DNA from: Micropruina sp.
GTDB taxonomy: Bacteria; Actinomycetota; Actinomycetes; Propionibacteriales; Propionibacteriaceae
Length of the DNA: 64,000 nucleotides
Reading direction: 5' to 3'
Assembly (NCBI GenBank): GCA_016711105.1
Contig: JADJTO010000005.1
Coordinates: forward strand, 62,001 to 126,000
Shown here in pieces: positions 1 to 9,267 of the stretch (position 1 is the first letter of the stretch; each line of letters begins with the position of its first letter). The position numbers were made by a program, and so were the translations under genes. The notes under the pieces are model-generated. The model was not told the origin of the DNA. It ran no database searches and was given only the letters and a program-made list of their open reading frames with translations.

Positions 1-1309
1 CACCACGTCCGGGCCGAAGGTCCAGTCGCCGCGCACGGTGAGGCTTGAAGCCGCGGCCACGGACGGCGGCCCGACCGGGAAGCGGGCTTCGAAGTCAGCG
101 ATGTTCCGGTAGTAACGGGGATCGAGGTCGATCGTGGCCTGCTGGGCGGCGGTCGTTTCCAGCGTCGCCGACTCGGTCAACCGGTAGGCGTCCGAGCGGA
201 CGAGCAGCAGGTCGTTGGTGGTCTTCACCGGCAGGAACCGCGACCGGTCGACCAGGATCGGACGAACCCCTTCGAACGCTTCCACCGCGGCCCCGATGGC
301 GGTTTCGATCTGATAGACGGCAGGCGTGCTGGGGTCGGCCGGATCGACGGTCTTCTGATTGCGGATCAGCGGCAGGCCGAGGATCCCTTTCCGTTCGATC
401 AGCAGCTTGTGCAGTTGCTCCAGGTCGAACCACAGGTTGTTGGTGTGGAAGAAGGGGTGCCTGGTTTCGGAGGTGAAATACTCCATCTCCTCCGGGCGCG
501 GTCTGCGCGGTGTCCCGCAGGATGATCCGGCCATCAGCTCGCCGAATCGCCAGATGTCCACCCTTGCGGTCGGCCGGCGTGCGCAGGCACACCTCGGGCG
601 CGTACGGCGCACCGGTGCTCGCGAACCAGCCCGCCAGGGCAGCGTTCGGGGCGGCCCCCAGATTGTCGGCGTTCGCACTGTTGGCGTAGCGGAAGCCCCG
701 TTCCAGGAGGGCTTCCAGCAGGCCGGTGGAGATCAGGGCGGTGTAGATGTCGCCGTGTCCCGGCGGGCACCACTCCAGCGCGGGGTTGGCCGGCCACGTG
801 GCCGGCTCCAGGGAATCGACCAGCAATTTGGGCTCACGATTCTGGATGAAATCGAGCGGCAGTCCGTCCACGGCGAGATCCGGGTAACCGGCGAGGGCCT
901 CGACGCAGTCCTCCCGGGTGCGGAACGAGTTCATCAGCAGCAGCGGCAGGCGCACCCCCCACCGGCGGCGGGCGTAGCGCACCTGGGCGACGATCAGATC
1001 CAGGAACGACCTGCCGTCGCGGACGGGCAGCAGCGACTTGGCACGATCCATGCCCATGGACGAGGCGAGCCCGCCGTTGAGCCGGATCAGCACCGTCTGG
1101 TCCAGGCTTCGACGGGCTGTCTCCTCGTCCACCTGCGCGTCCGCGAGGGCGTCCACGCTCACCAGTGGCTCGATCGTGTCCTCCCGGATCAGCCCGGTCG
1201 TGCCCTGCTCCAACTGCCGGTAGTAGTGGGCGAAGACGTGGATCGTCTCCTCCGACACCTCGGCCGACCGCATCTTCTCCTCGGCCAGCCGCAGCCCGCG
1301 CTCACTCAT
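1..1309 (-). CDS. UTP--sugar-1-phosphate uridylyltransferase, UDPGP family (3' end outside window, frameshifted)
   Basis: Converts UTP and glucose-1-phosphate (possibly galactose-1-phosphate) to UDP-sugar. The protein starts MSERGLRLAEEKM at 1309 and carries the UDPGP-family nucleotide-binding motif LNGGLASSMGMDRAK near residues 77-91; this is the eukaryote-like family, not GalU. At about position 495 one extra C shifts the frame. Family-like sequence (EEMEYFTSETRHPFFHTNN and onward) continues in the next frame to the window edge. The start overlaps the galE stop by 4 bases, so the two are translationally coupled. Bifidobacterial homologues act on both Glc-1-P and Gal-1-P; a similar role here is inferred from the lack of a visible galT. 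Confidence 0.85.
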
Positions 1310-2264
1310 GCCGCACCGCCCGCGCTCCAGGCGTCCGACACCATTCGGTCCAGGTCGTGCCGCATCTGCCAGTCCAGGTCACGTTCAGCAGCCGAGCCGT
1401 CCGCGACGATTCGGGCCGGATCTCCGGGACGCCGCGGCGCGATCGCCGGGTGAAGTCGATCCCGGTCACTCGCGCCATCGCGGCCATGATCTGCGCCACT
1501 GAAACACCCCTGCCGGAGCCCAGGTTGTAGACCGGCTGCAAGGCAGTGCCGGCTTCGAGGGCCTTGGCCGCGGCGACGTGCGAGTGGGCCAGGTCGGCCA
1601 CGTGCACGTAGTCCCGGACGCAGGTACCGTCCGGGGTTGGGTAGTCCTGGCCGAAGATGATCGGCACCCGCCCATCGCGCAACGCTGAGATGACTAGGGG
1701 GAACAGGTTGTGCGGAGACGAATCCCACAGCTCGGGCGACCCCGAGCCGACCACGTTGAAGTAGCGCAAGGAGGTGTGGGTGAGGCCGGTGGCCCGGGCC
1801 ACGTCGGCCAGCATCCACTCGTCCACGAGCTTGGACTCGCCGTAGGGCGACTGCGGCCGGGTCGGCGTGGTCTCGGTGACCAGGTCGACGTCCGGCGTCC
1901 CGTAGACCGCAGCCGAGGACGAGAGCACGAAGTTGGGCACCTGGGCGTCGGTGACCGCGCGCAACATCGACAGGGTGCCGTTCCCGTTCTGCTCCCAGGT
2001 GTGAATCGGACGCTTCACGGATTCCCCGGCGTACTTGAATCCCGCCAGGTGCACCACCCCGGTCACCGCATGCTCGGTCAGCGCTCTGGTCACCAGGGGT
2101 GTGTCCAGGATCGTCCCCTCGATGAACGGGACGCCGACCGGGACGAACTCCCGCAGGCCCGTCGACAGGTCATCCAGCACGACCGAGTCGATCCCCTCGG
2201 CCTGGAACGCCCGCACCACGTGCGAACCGATGTAGCCGGCACCGCCGGTCACAAGCCACGTCAT
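1306..2264 (-). CDS. galE: UDP-glucose 4-epimerase (frameshifted near the 3' end)
   Basis: Interconverts UDP-galactose and UDP-glucose in the cytoplasm. It is a short-chain dehydrogenase-type protein with TGGAGYIG at residues 6-13 (NAD binding), SSSA near 115-118 and catalytic YxxxK (YGESK) at about 141-145. I chose ATG 2264 over an upstream TTG because a GGAGAAGAG ribosome site lies just upstream and the Rossmann motif then sits at the N-terminus. Near 1450 a one-base loss shifts the frame; the normal C-terminus (PRRPGDPARIVA...MRHDL) follows in the next frame and stops at 1306. It lies 29 bases after galK. Confidence 0.92.
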
Positions 2265-2293
2265 GTCACTCTTCTCCGTCTCTGATGTTGATC

Positions 2294-3484
2294 TCAAGCG
2301 ATCCGCGCGCCACCGGCAGCGGCGGTCGCGAACAGCAGGCTAGGGGTAGTAAGACCTTCCGCGGCGAAAGCGGCCAGGATCGCGTCGGCCAGGGCCTGGG
2401 CTTCGTCCTCGCGGGCCAGGACGATCGCCGACCCGCCGAAGCCGCCGCCGGTCATCCGGGCGCCGATCGCGCCGCCTGCCCGAGCCACCTCGACCACGAG
2501 ATCCAGCTCCCGACAGGACACCTCGTAGTCGTCGCGCAGCGATTCGTGGGAGGCGTACATGAGCTCCCCGGCGGCGTAGAACCGGCCGGTTGCCACCGCC
2601 GCCGCGAACTCCTGGACGCGGGCGATCTCACTCACCACGTGTTTCACCCGCCGCTGGTCTTCGGGGCTGGCCACCGCCTCAAGGGAGGCCTCGGGCGTCA
2701 ACTCCCTGAGCAGGCTCACCCCCAGCTGCGCGGCTGCCCGCTCGCACGCGTTCCGGCGGGCCGCGTACTGACCGTCGCCCAGAGCGTGCGGCGCCCGGGT
2801 GTCCACCACCAGCAGGACCAGCCCCGCCACGGCCAGGTCGAACCAAACGTGACTGATCGATTGGTCCCGGCAGTCCAGCAGCAGGGCGCTGCCCGCCTGA
2901 GAGCGGAGGCTCGCCGCCTGGTCGAGCCCACCGGTGGGCGCCAAGGCGACGTCATTCTCGGCCCGGACGCACAACTCCGCGAGCGTTCGGCGACCTTCTT
3001 CGGTTGCGGCCAGCCCGTGGCCGTTGAGGTCGTCGAGACCCAGGCCCACCGCGCACTCAAGGGCGGCCGACGACGACAGCCCGGCACCCAGCGGGACGCA
3101 CGAGCAGATGGCGGCGTCGAACCCGGCCACCGGCCGGCCAGACTCCGCCAGCGCCCAGGCCGGACCCGCCGCATAGGCGACCCAGCCCAGCGAACTGCCC
3201 GGAACGATGTCACCCAGGCGTCCCACCCACGGGCTGGAGCCGGCTACGTCGGTGACCAGGCGAACCACGTCGTCGTCGCGGCGGCGCATGGCCGCGAACG
3301 TCCGATGCGGGAGGGCGATCGGCATGCACAGCCCGCCGTTGTAGTCGACGTGCTCCCCGATCAGATTCACCCGGCCGGGCGAGGCCCACACGCCGTCCGG
3401 CTCGGCCTCCCAGTGCTCGGCGAACACCTGCTGCGCCTTGGCGGCACCGGCTTCGTTCGTCCATGCGTCCAACACGGCACCCAT
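2294..3484 (-). CDS. galK: Galactokinase
   Basis: Phosphorylates galactose at C1 with ATP, the first Leloir step. The 396-aa GHMP kinase is intact: galactose signature GRVNLIGEHVDYNGG at residues 37-51, ATP-binding PLGAGLSSSAALE near 133-145, and MTGGGFGGSAI near 345. The length is normal for the family. ATG 3484 is preceded by AAAGGAG with 7-base spacing. It is first in a leftward galK-galE-UGPase operon and is divergent from the LacI-type regulator, so galactose control from the shared 3485-4262 region is likely. Confidence 0.96.
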   Translation of the reverse strand: MGAVLDAWTNEAGAAKAQQVFAEHWEAEPDGVWASPGRVNLIGEHVDYNGGLCMPIALPHRTFAAMRRRDDDVVRLVTDVAGSSPWVGRLGDIVPGSSLGWVAYAAGPAWALAESGRPVAGFDAAICSCVPLGAGLSSSAALECAVGLGLDDLNGHGLAATEEGRRTLAELCVRAENDVALAPTGGLDQAASLRSQAGSALLLDCRDQSISHVWFDLAVAGLVLLVVDTRAPHALGDGQYAARRNACERAAAQLGVSLLRELTPEASLEAVASPEDQRRVKHVVSEIARVQEFAAAVATGRFYAAGELMYASHESLRDDYEVSCRELDLVVEVARAGGAIGARMTGGGFGGSAIVLAREDEAQALADAILAAFAAEGLTTPSLLFATAAAGGARIA

Positions 3485-3728
3485 CCACGGCTCCTTTCAA
3501 CCACCCCGAAGGGCCCTTGATCACGATCGGTCAGCCGCTCTGTCAGGTGAACGATGACCTGGTACGCCTACTCGGGGAGACCTTTCGAGCACGCCGCCAT
3601 GGCCGCCCTCAATCTCGGATCCTGAGCGAGTCGCCCAAGGCACAAAGCCCCTTGCGGCGCATCCCCGCGACGCCGCGGTGATTCCTTCGCCAGGTAAAAC
3701 CGAACCCTGTTAGGTCAACTCTGAGACC

Positions 3729-3750
3729 CGAATCTACTCCAATAGATTCG
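3729..3750. promoter_or_regulatory. Inverted repeat, candidate operator
   Basis: CGAATCTA, a 6-base spacer and TAGATTCG form a perfect 8+8 inverted repeat, 245 bases before galK. The spacing suits a dimeric repressor. The sequence differs from the two central-CG sites nearby, so a second regulator is possible. Confidence 0.4.
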
Positions 3751-3813
3751 ACCCTGACAAGGCTCAGAAACGCTCTCAATCAAGGCGGATGGGCGCCTTT
3801 TGCAGCAAATCCT

Positions 3814-3825
3814 CTACTCGTGTAG
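3814..3825. promoter_or_regulatory. Candidate LacI-family operator, copy 1
   Basis: CTACTCGTGTAG has arms CTAC/GTAG around a central CG, the usual layout of LacI-family operators. Twelve bases (TCTACTCGTGTA, 3813-3824) recur inverted at 4099-4110, supporting a shared regulator, most simply the LacI protein encoded next door. Confidence 0.45.
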
Positions 3826-4097
3826 CGTCAATAGACAAAAACCAGGCCAACCGGACGCCGGGCACGATTCGCCGACATGGCAAAACGGAATCACAGAAAT
3901 GGCGCTGCATAGTCGAACTCCGGCTCTGGGAAGCCCTTTCGAACCTTGAGAGCCGCTGGACCCGGTTCGCGTCACCGGGTCGGGCGGCTGTTACCGCAGC
4001 CGGGCCGAAGATCTGGAACGAACGGGTCGGGTCATCACCACCAGGGCCTGCGCCGGGCCGTGCCGGTGGTGGATCGGCCCTTGGTGGCGCTCGAACG

Positions 4098-4110
4098 ATA
4101 CACGAGTAGA
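4098..4110. promoter_or_regulatory. Candidate LacI-family operator, copy 2
   Basis: ATACACGAGTAGA is the reverse complement of the 12-base core of the site at 3814 and also centres on CG. It lies about 150 bases upstream of the regulator start; the pair spans roughly 285 bases and could support DNA looping. Confidence 0.45.
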
Positions 4111-4262
4111 CTCATCCCCCGCGAGACCTTTCCAAGAGTCATGTGACGTGCAATATTGGGGCCCGTCCAGGACTGTCCCGACCGGGTTCAGGGCGCGACT
4201 CGTCACTCTGGGAGGCAGAGTGGCCTGCTTGAGTCGGCTAGGTCCCCGGGGGAGAAGGATTG

Positions 4263-5288
4263 ATGAGTAACCAGGTCGCCAGGGAAGTGAAGTCCGCCGT
4301 GACGCGATCCGACGTCGCGCGCCACGCCGGGGTGAGCACTGCCGTGGTCAGCTACGTGGTGAACAACGGGCCGCGACCGGTGGCCCCCTCCACTGCCACC
4401 AGAGTTCGCAACGCGATCCAGGAGCTCGGCTACCGTCCCAACACGGGGGCTCGGGCGTTGCGACGTGGTGTCAGCGATGCCATCGGCCTGATCCTGGTCG
4501 ACATCAGCAACCCCTTCTTCGCCGAATATGCGGTGGAGATCGAGACGGTGGCCCACCAGGATGGGCAGGCGCTGATCCTGGGCAACTCCCTGGGCCAGGC
4601 CGAGCTGGAGCGGGAACTCGTGGACGACCTGCTCGGCCGACGGGTGGACGGGCTCCTGATGACCAGCGTGTATGCCGACGCGGACCCGCTGGCCGACCTA
4701 CGGCCCGACGTTCCCGTCGTCATGATTGACGCCGCGCACCCCGTTCCCGGACGACGATCCCTGGGCTCCGACCACGCTCAGGGGGCCGCCATGCTGGTGC
4801 AGCACCTGATCGACGTGCACCAGCGGAGCTCAATCGCCCTGGTCGTCGGCCACGGCCAATCGCCGAAGCCCGATCGGCGCGAAGACGGCTGGAAGCGCAC
4901 GCTGATGGCCGCCGGCCTCCCCCTGGGGCCGATCGCCAGGAATGCCTACACCCGCGAGGGTGGGTACGCCGCCGGCCAAGAACTCCTCGCGCTGGATCAG
5001 CTCCCGCAGGCCATCTTCGCCTCCTCAGACCAACAGGCGATCGGGGTATTGCGCGCCCTTCATGAACACGGCCTTGAGGTGCCCTCCGATATTGCCGTGG
5101 TCTCCTATGACGGCACCGCGGAATCGGAGTTCGCCTGGCCGCCGCTGACGGTGGCCCGCCAGCAAGTGGCGGCGATGGCGGCCGCCGCGATGAAGATGCT
5201 GACTGAACCGGGGCCCGATGAAGTGCATCGACTATTCCCCCCAGAACTAGTGATCCGGCGCTCCTGCGGGTGCGGTCAACCACGTTGA
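4263..5288 (+). CDS. LacI-family transcriptional regulator (galactoside module)
   Basis: A 341-aa DNA-binding repressor with an N-terminal LacI helix-turn-helix (SDVARHAGVSTAVVSYVVNN, about residues 13-32), a hinge, and a periplasmic-binding-protein-like sensor domain (FAEYAVEIETVAHQDGQ, SSDQQAIGVL). ATG 4263 follows GGAGAAGG at 4251-4258; a TTG directly before it is less likely. It sits 19 bases before the alpha-galactosidase gene on the same strand and is divergent from galK. It therefore probably controls both arms of the module, with galactose or an alpha-galactoside as inducer (inferred). Confidence 0.92.
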   Translation: MSNQVAREVKSAVTRSDVARHAGVSTAVVSYVVNNGPRPVAPSTATRVRNAIQELGYRPNTGARALRRGVSDAIGLILVDISNPFFAEYAVEIETVAHQDGQALILGNSLGQAELERELVDDLLGRRVDGLLMTSVYADADPLADLRPDVPVVMIDAAHPVPGRRSLGSDHAQGAAMLVQHLIDVHQRSSIALVVGHGQSPKPDRREDGWKRTLMAAGLPLGPIARNAYTREGGYAAGQELLALDQLPQAIFASSDQQAIGVLRALHEHGLEVPSDIAVVSYDGTAESEFAWPPLTVARQQVAAMAAAAMKMLTEPGPDEVHRLFPPELVIRRSCGCGQPR

Positions 5289-5307
5289 GAGAGAGTGAGC
5301 ACGCCTG

Positions 5308-7548
5308 ATGAGCACAATCGACACCCTGGTGGTTCTTCGCGGAGACGGCGTTTCGCTGATCCTTGACCTCACCGACGGCCAACTGCCCGCTGTGGTGCAC
5401 TGGGGTGCCGATCTGGGTGAGTGCAGCGCGGCCGACGTGCGCAGTTTGTCGGTCGCGGCGGTGCCCCCGGTGATGCCGAACCTGGCAGACGCGCCGGTGC
5501 GCCTGGCGTTGCTGCCCGAGCATTGGACGGCCTGGGTCGGCCGGCCTGGGCTCAGCGGCTCCCGCAACGGACGCGATTGGTCCCCCAAGTTCACCACCAC
5601 GGCGCTGCGGGTGAACGGCGCTGAGGCGGCGCCGAGCGCGCTGATCAGCCTGGACGGCCCGGCTTCCCTCGAGGTGGAGGCGGTCGATCAGGTTGCCCAG
5701 CTTGGGCTCACCATCAGCGTCGAACTGACCGCCGGCGGCCTCGTCCGGGCACAAGCCGGCGTGACCAACCTGTCCGCTGAGGCCTACCACCTGGACGACC
5801 TGGTGCTCGCGCTCCCCGTCCCGCAGGTCGCCGCCGAGCTGTTGGACTTTGCCGGACGTTGGAGCAAGGAGCGGGCACCGCAGCGAAGCGAGTTCGTCGT
5901 GGGCAGCCACCTTCGGGAGAGCCGGAAGGGCCGCACCGGCCCGGATTCGGCCTACGTGCTACATGCCGGAACCCCCGGGTTCGGCTTCGGGGACGGCGAG
6001 ATCTGGGCCGTCCACACCGCCTGGAGCGGCAACCACACGCACTACGCCGAGAAGCTCTCCACCGGTGAGCAGGTGTTGGGCGGCGGCGAGTTGCTGCTGC
6101 CCGGCGAAGTGGTGCTCGGAGAAGGCGAGTCCTACACCTCCCCTTGGCTTTACGGGTCGTACGGGATCGGGCTGGACGCCATCGCGCGCCGGTTCCACGC
6201 CTTCCTGCGGGCCCGTCCGAACCATCCGGACGCCGCTCGTCCGGTGACCATCAACGTGTGGGAAGCGGTCTACTTCGATCACGATCTGGAGCGCCTGGTC
6301 GACCTGGCCGAGCGCTCTGCGGCGCTGGGCGTGGAGCGGTACGTGCTGGACGACGGCTGGTTCGGTTCGCGCCGCGACGACCACTCGGGTCTGGGCGACT
6401 GGACGGTGTCAGCGGACGTGTGGCCGCACGGGCTGCATCCGTTGGTGAACAAGGTGCGCGAACTGGGCATGGAGTTCGGCCTGTGGTTCGAACCCGAGAT
6501 GATCAACATCGACTCCGACGTGGCCCGAGCCCACCCCGAGTGGGTGATGGCGACCGGGGACCGGCTGCCCGTGGAATCCCGACACCAACAGGTGATCAAC
6601 CTGGGCATCCCCGACTGCTACGCCTACATCAGGGACGCGATCTTCGCGATCCTGGCCGAGTATGAGATCGGCTATATCAAGTGGGACCACAACCGCGACC
6701 TGATCGACGCCGGCACCCAACCCGCCGGACGTCCGGGCGTGCATGAGCAAACGGTGGCCTACTACCGGCTGCTCGATGAGATCAAGGCCGCCCACCCCGG
6801 TCTCGAGATCGAGTCGTGCTCCTCCGGCGGCGCCCGGGTCGACCTGGAGGCTCTGCTGCACACCGACCGGATCTGGGTCTCCGACTGCATCGACCCGCTC
6901 GAGCGGCAGCAGATGAACCGCTGGACCACCCAGCTTGTGCCGCCGGAACTGATGGGCTCGCACATCGCGTCCGGCATCTCGCACACGACCGGGCGCTGGC
7001 ACACCCTCAACTTCCGAGCCGCCACCGCGGTCTTCGGCCACCTCGGGATCGAATGGGATCTGGCGAAGGCCACCCCGGCGGAGTTGACCGAACTGGAGTC
7101 GTGGATCGCCTTCCACAAGCAGTATCGCGAACTGCTGCTGGGCGGCGACCTGGTCCGGGTCGACTTCCCCGACCAGACGATGTACGGCCACGGCGTGATC
7201 GCCCCCGACCGGAGCCGGGCGACCTACTCCTTCGCCGAGGTCAGCCGTCCGGGCGTCGTGCTGCGCGGACGGGTTCGCTTCCCAGGCCTGGATCCGCTGC
7301 GCCGCTACCGGGTGACCCCGCTGATGCTGGAGCATCCGCCGCTGGCCGAGCCGCCCCGGTGGTGGGGAGTTCGCCGCGACCTGGAGCACCAGTTGGAGGA
7401 CTTGGCCGCCCATCGTCCGCCTCGGTTGAAGGCGGTTGTCGATGACATCGGGGTGGAACTCCCCGGCTCCGCCTTGGGCTCGGTCGGCCTGACCCACGCG
7501 CCGAGCTTTCCCGAGGTCGCGGTGCTCTACCTGGTTCAAGGAGTCTGA
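5308..7548 (+). CDS. Alpha-galactosidase, GH36
   Basis: Releases galactose from melibiose or raffinose-type oligosaccharides. The intact 746-aa protein has an N-terminal beta-sandwich and a (beta/alpha)8 barrel with the GH36 signatures LDDGWF (about residue 346), FGLWFEPEMIN, IKWDHNRD (nucleophile Asp near 459), SCSSGGARVD and WVSDCIDP (acid/base Asp near 525). There is no signal peptide, so it is intracellular and substrates must be imported; no transporter is adjacent. It is encoded directly after the LacI gene and feeds galactose to galK. Confidence 0.95.
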   Translation: MSTIDTLVVLRGDGVSLILDLTDGQLPAVVHWGADLGECSAADVRSLSVAAVPPVMPNLADAPVRLALLPEHWTAWVGRPGLSGSRNGRDWSPKFTTTALRVNGAEAAPSALISLDGPASLEVEAVDQVAQLGLTISVELTAGGLVRAQAGVTNLSAEAYHLDDLVLALPVPQVAAELLDFAGRWSKERAPQRSEFVVGSHLRESRKGRTGPDSAYVLHAGTPGFGFGDGEIWAVHTAWSGNHTHYAEKLSTGEQVLGGGELLLPGEVVLGEGESYTSPWLYGSYGIGLDAIARRFHAFLRARPNHPDAARPVTINVWEAVYFDHDLERLVDLAERSAALGVERYVLDDGWFGSRRDDHSGLGDWTVSADVWPHGLHPLVNKVRELGMEFGLWFEPEMINIDSDVARAHPEWVMATGDRLPVESRHQQVINLGIPDCYAYIRDAIFAILAEYEIGYIKWDHNRDLIDAGTQPAGRPGVHEQTVAYYRLLDEIKAAHPGLEIESCSSGGARVDLEALLHTDRIWVSDCIDPLERQQMNRWTTQLVPPELMGSHIASGISHTTGRWHTLNFRAATAVFGHLGIEWDLAKATPAELTELESWIAFHKQYRELLLGGDLVRVDFPDQTMYGHGVIAPDRSRATYSFAEVSRPGVVLRGRVRFPGLDPLRRYRVTPLMLEHPPLAEPPRWWGVRRDLEHQLEDLAAHRPPRLKAVVDDIGVELPGSALGSVGLTHAPSFPEVAVLYLVQGV

Positions 7549-7626
7549 GCCAGCCCCCCAAGACGGTTGGTGCCCGGCCGCGGCCGCTCCCGCAGGACGG
7601 ACACCAACCACTCCACCCTACGCCCG

Positions 7627-7697
7627 TCGCCCGCAAAAAGGGCACTTTACCCAACGTCGTGCCGCGGGCTAAGTGCCTATTCCGCGGGCGGAGTCAC
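7627..7697. repeat. Intergenic repeat family H, copy 1
   Basis: A 71-base GC-rich element between two convergent genes, starting TCGCCCGCAA and ending GCGGGCGGAGTCACC. It aligns without length change to 57749-57819, also between convergent genes. GCCCGC and GCGGGC units let it fold into stems, so a bidirectional terminator or REP-like role is possible. The rest of 7549-7769 shows nothing else. Confidence 0.65.
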
Positions 7698-7769
7698 CTG
7701 GACGTGTGATGCTCGGTACAGATAGAGGCCCAGTTCGCCGGGTGGGGCAGCGCCCGCTCGTCCAATGGC

Positions 7770-8564
7770 TCAGGCGACCTGACGCACCGGGAGGGTGGCG
7801 TCCGAGAAGTGCTCATGCAGCACCCTATGCCAGCGGTTGCTGGGCAACTCCGGACGGAGCGCCGCCAGGCCGGTGGAGTACTTGCTGATCCGGTCGGGAC
7901 GCAGCGCGCACGACCAGAGCAGCCGATCCACCTCCGAGGGCCGATTGCTCGACTTGGTTTCGATGATCGCCAGGTCGGGGACAACCAGACGCTCGCCGGT
8001 GACCAGGTCATGCCAGGCCAGGTCGGTGTCGATGGTGACCCGGGTGCCGCTGCCCACCAGGAACAGGTTGATCCGGCGGTAGTCGATCTGCAGCGTGGTG
8101 GCGAACCGCGGCAGGTCCACCAGACCGACCCCGGCATCGCCCAACACGTCGGCCACAAAGCCGAGCCCGCGCTGGGTGAGCACACCATCAGCCAGGTGCT
8201 CTCCGGGGAGCCGATGCTTCACGGTTTGGGCGCGGAAGCGGGTCTTCACCTCCAGGAACTGGGCCCCGTTGGAGTCATAACGCCTGGTCCGCACCTTGAA
8301 CCGCTGCCGACGACGTCGGGCCGCCAACTGGAAGGTGCTGAGCTCCGGGCTGTCCAGGTAAGCCGAGGAGTAGCCCAACGAGCGCTCCCCGTCGATCTCC
8401 AGCACCAGGGTGCTGTCCCGATCCATCAGGGCCAGCACCATCTCGGCATCAGCCCTGGTCAGGGCATATTTGCGATCGATTCGGGTCTGCAGCGAACCGC
8501 GCTGGATCAGCTCGTCCAGGCTGATCGTGGTCAGGTCGGCCGCCGCGTTCAAGACCCCACTCAT
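7770..8564 (-). CDS. VTC-domain (polyphosphate polymerase-like) protein
   Basis: A 264-aa tunnel-fold protein of the VTC/CYTH type. Visible family features are RIDRKYALT near residue 28 (basic substrate-contact strand), SAYLDSPELSTF, RRRQRFKVRTRRY, FLEVKTRF, TIDTDLAW and IIETKSS, i.e. alternating charged beta strands lining a tunnel. In yeast Vtc4 this domain makes polyphosphate. Stand-alone bacterial proteins are often annotated this way but few are tested, so the activity is inferred. The start overlaps the stop of the DUF4956 gene by 4 bases, indicating a coupled pair. Confidence 0.85.
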   Translation of the reverse strand: MSGVLNAAADLTTISLDELIQRGSLQTRIDRKYALTRADAEMVLALMDRDSTLVLEIDGERSLGYSSAYLDSPELSTFQLAARRRRQRFKVRTRRYDSNGAQFLEVKTRFRAQTVKHRLPGEHLADGVLTQRGLGFVADVLGDAGVGLVDLPRFATTLQIDYRRINLFLVGSGTRVTIDTDLAWHDLVTGERLVVPDLAIIETKSSNRPSEVDRLLWSCALRPDRISKYSTGLAALRPELPSNRWHRVLHEHFSDATLPVRQVA

Positions 8565-9153
8565 GCCCGCTCCCCGATCAGCTCAGCGGTCGGCACCGAG
8601 GCGCTGGGGCCGGCCAACTGCTGGTAGCGAACCTCGACGGTCGTGGAGTCGTTGACGAAGTCGATCTTCTGCACCGACACCCCGTGGATGCGAGCGTTGA
8701 GCCGCTCCCTCAGGTGGGCGCGGAGCTCGTCCTCGCTGCCGAAGGAGCGATCCAGGACGAGCACCTGGCGGCGGTAGCCCGACAGCAACGGGGGTGATCG
8801 GCGATCCCCATGGTCGCGACGATCAGGGCCATCAGCGCGATCGGCAACGAGCTCGTCCCGGCGGAGAGGCCACTGAGCAGGCCGAGCGCCAGCGCGCTGA
8901 AGTAGTAGGCGACCTCGTGTTGGGCCAGCTCATCGGAGCGCAGCCGGATGATCGAGAGCACTCCGAACAGTCCCAGGCCCAGGCCGGCACTGACCGCACT
9001 GTCCAGCAGCGCCGAGGCCACCGCCATCACACCGACGTTGACGACCAGGAACGACAGGGCCAGATCCCGGCGCCGATGGCGTGGGAAGTAGATGCCGAAG
9101 ACGAGGACGAGGATCGCGGCGAGGTTCGCGCCGTAGAGCAGAAGTTCGTTCAT
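8561..9153 (-). CDS. DUF4956 membrane protein (one frameshift)
   Basis: An integral membrane protein starting MNELLLYGANLAAILVLVFG, with about four hydrophobic segments in the first 130 residues and a soluble C-terminus (LSGYRRQVLVLDRSFGSEDEL...). A one-base deletion near 8790 splits it; both halves fit DUF4956. DUF4956 genes are often found beside VTC-domain genes, as here, suggesting one membrane-associated system, perhaps for polyphosphate or polymer export. The function is unknown. Confidence 0.8.
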
Positions 9154-9267
9154 GATGTGCTTTCGCTGGCTGGGTCAACTGGTACCCAGTCCATCGGCGG
9201 CGGCTGTGCGTTGTCTGTGAGGACGGTTGGCCCGACCTGGGAGTGTGAGCCCAGGCCAGCCAAACCC

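Larger units (their letters stand above)
3485..4262. promoter_or_regulatory. Divergent galK / lacI-type intergenic region
   Basis: This 778-base stretch between divergent genes shows no convincing coding sequence. Parts are clearly more AT-rich than their surroundings. It holds a perfect inverted repeat at 3729-3750 and two related operator-like sites at 3814-3825 and 4098-4110, listed separately. Promoters for both directions are expected here, but I could not assign -35/-10 boxes with confidence. Confidence 0.6.

Noticed and set aside
2285..3520. Long plus-strand open frame opposite galK
   Set aside because: It is the antisense shadow of a clear galactokinase; high GC leaves few stops.
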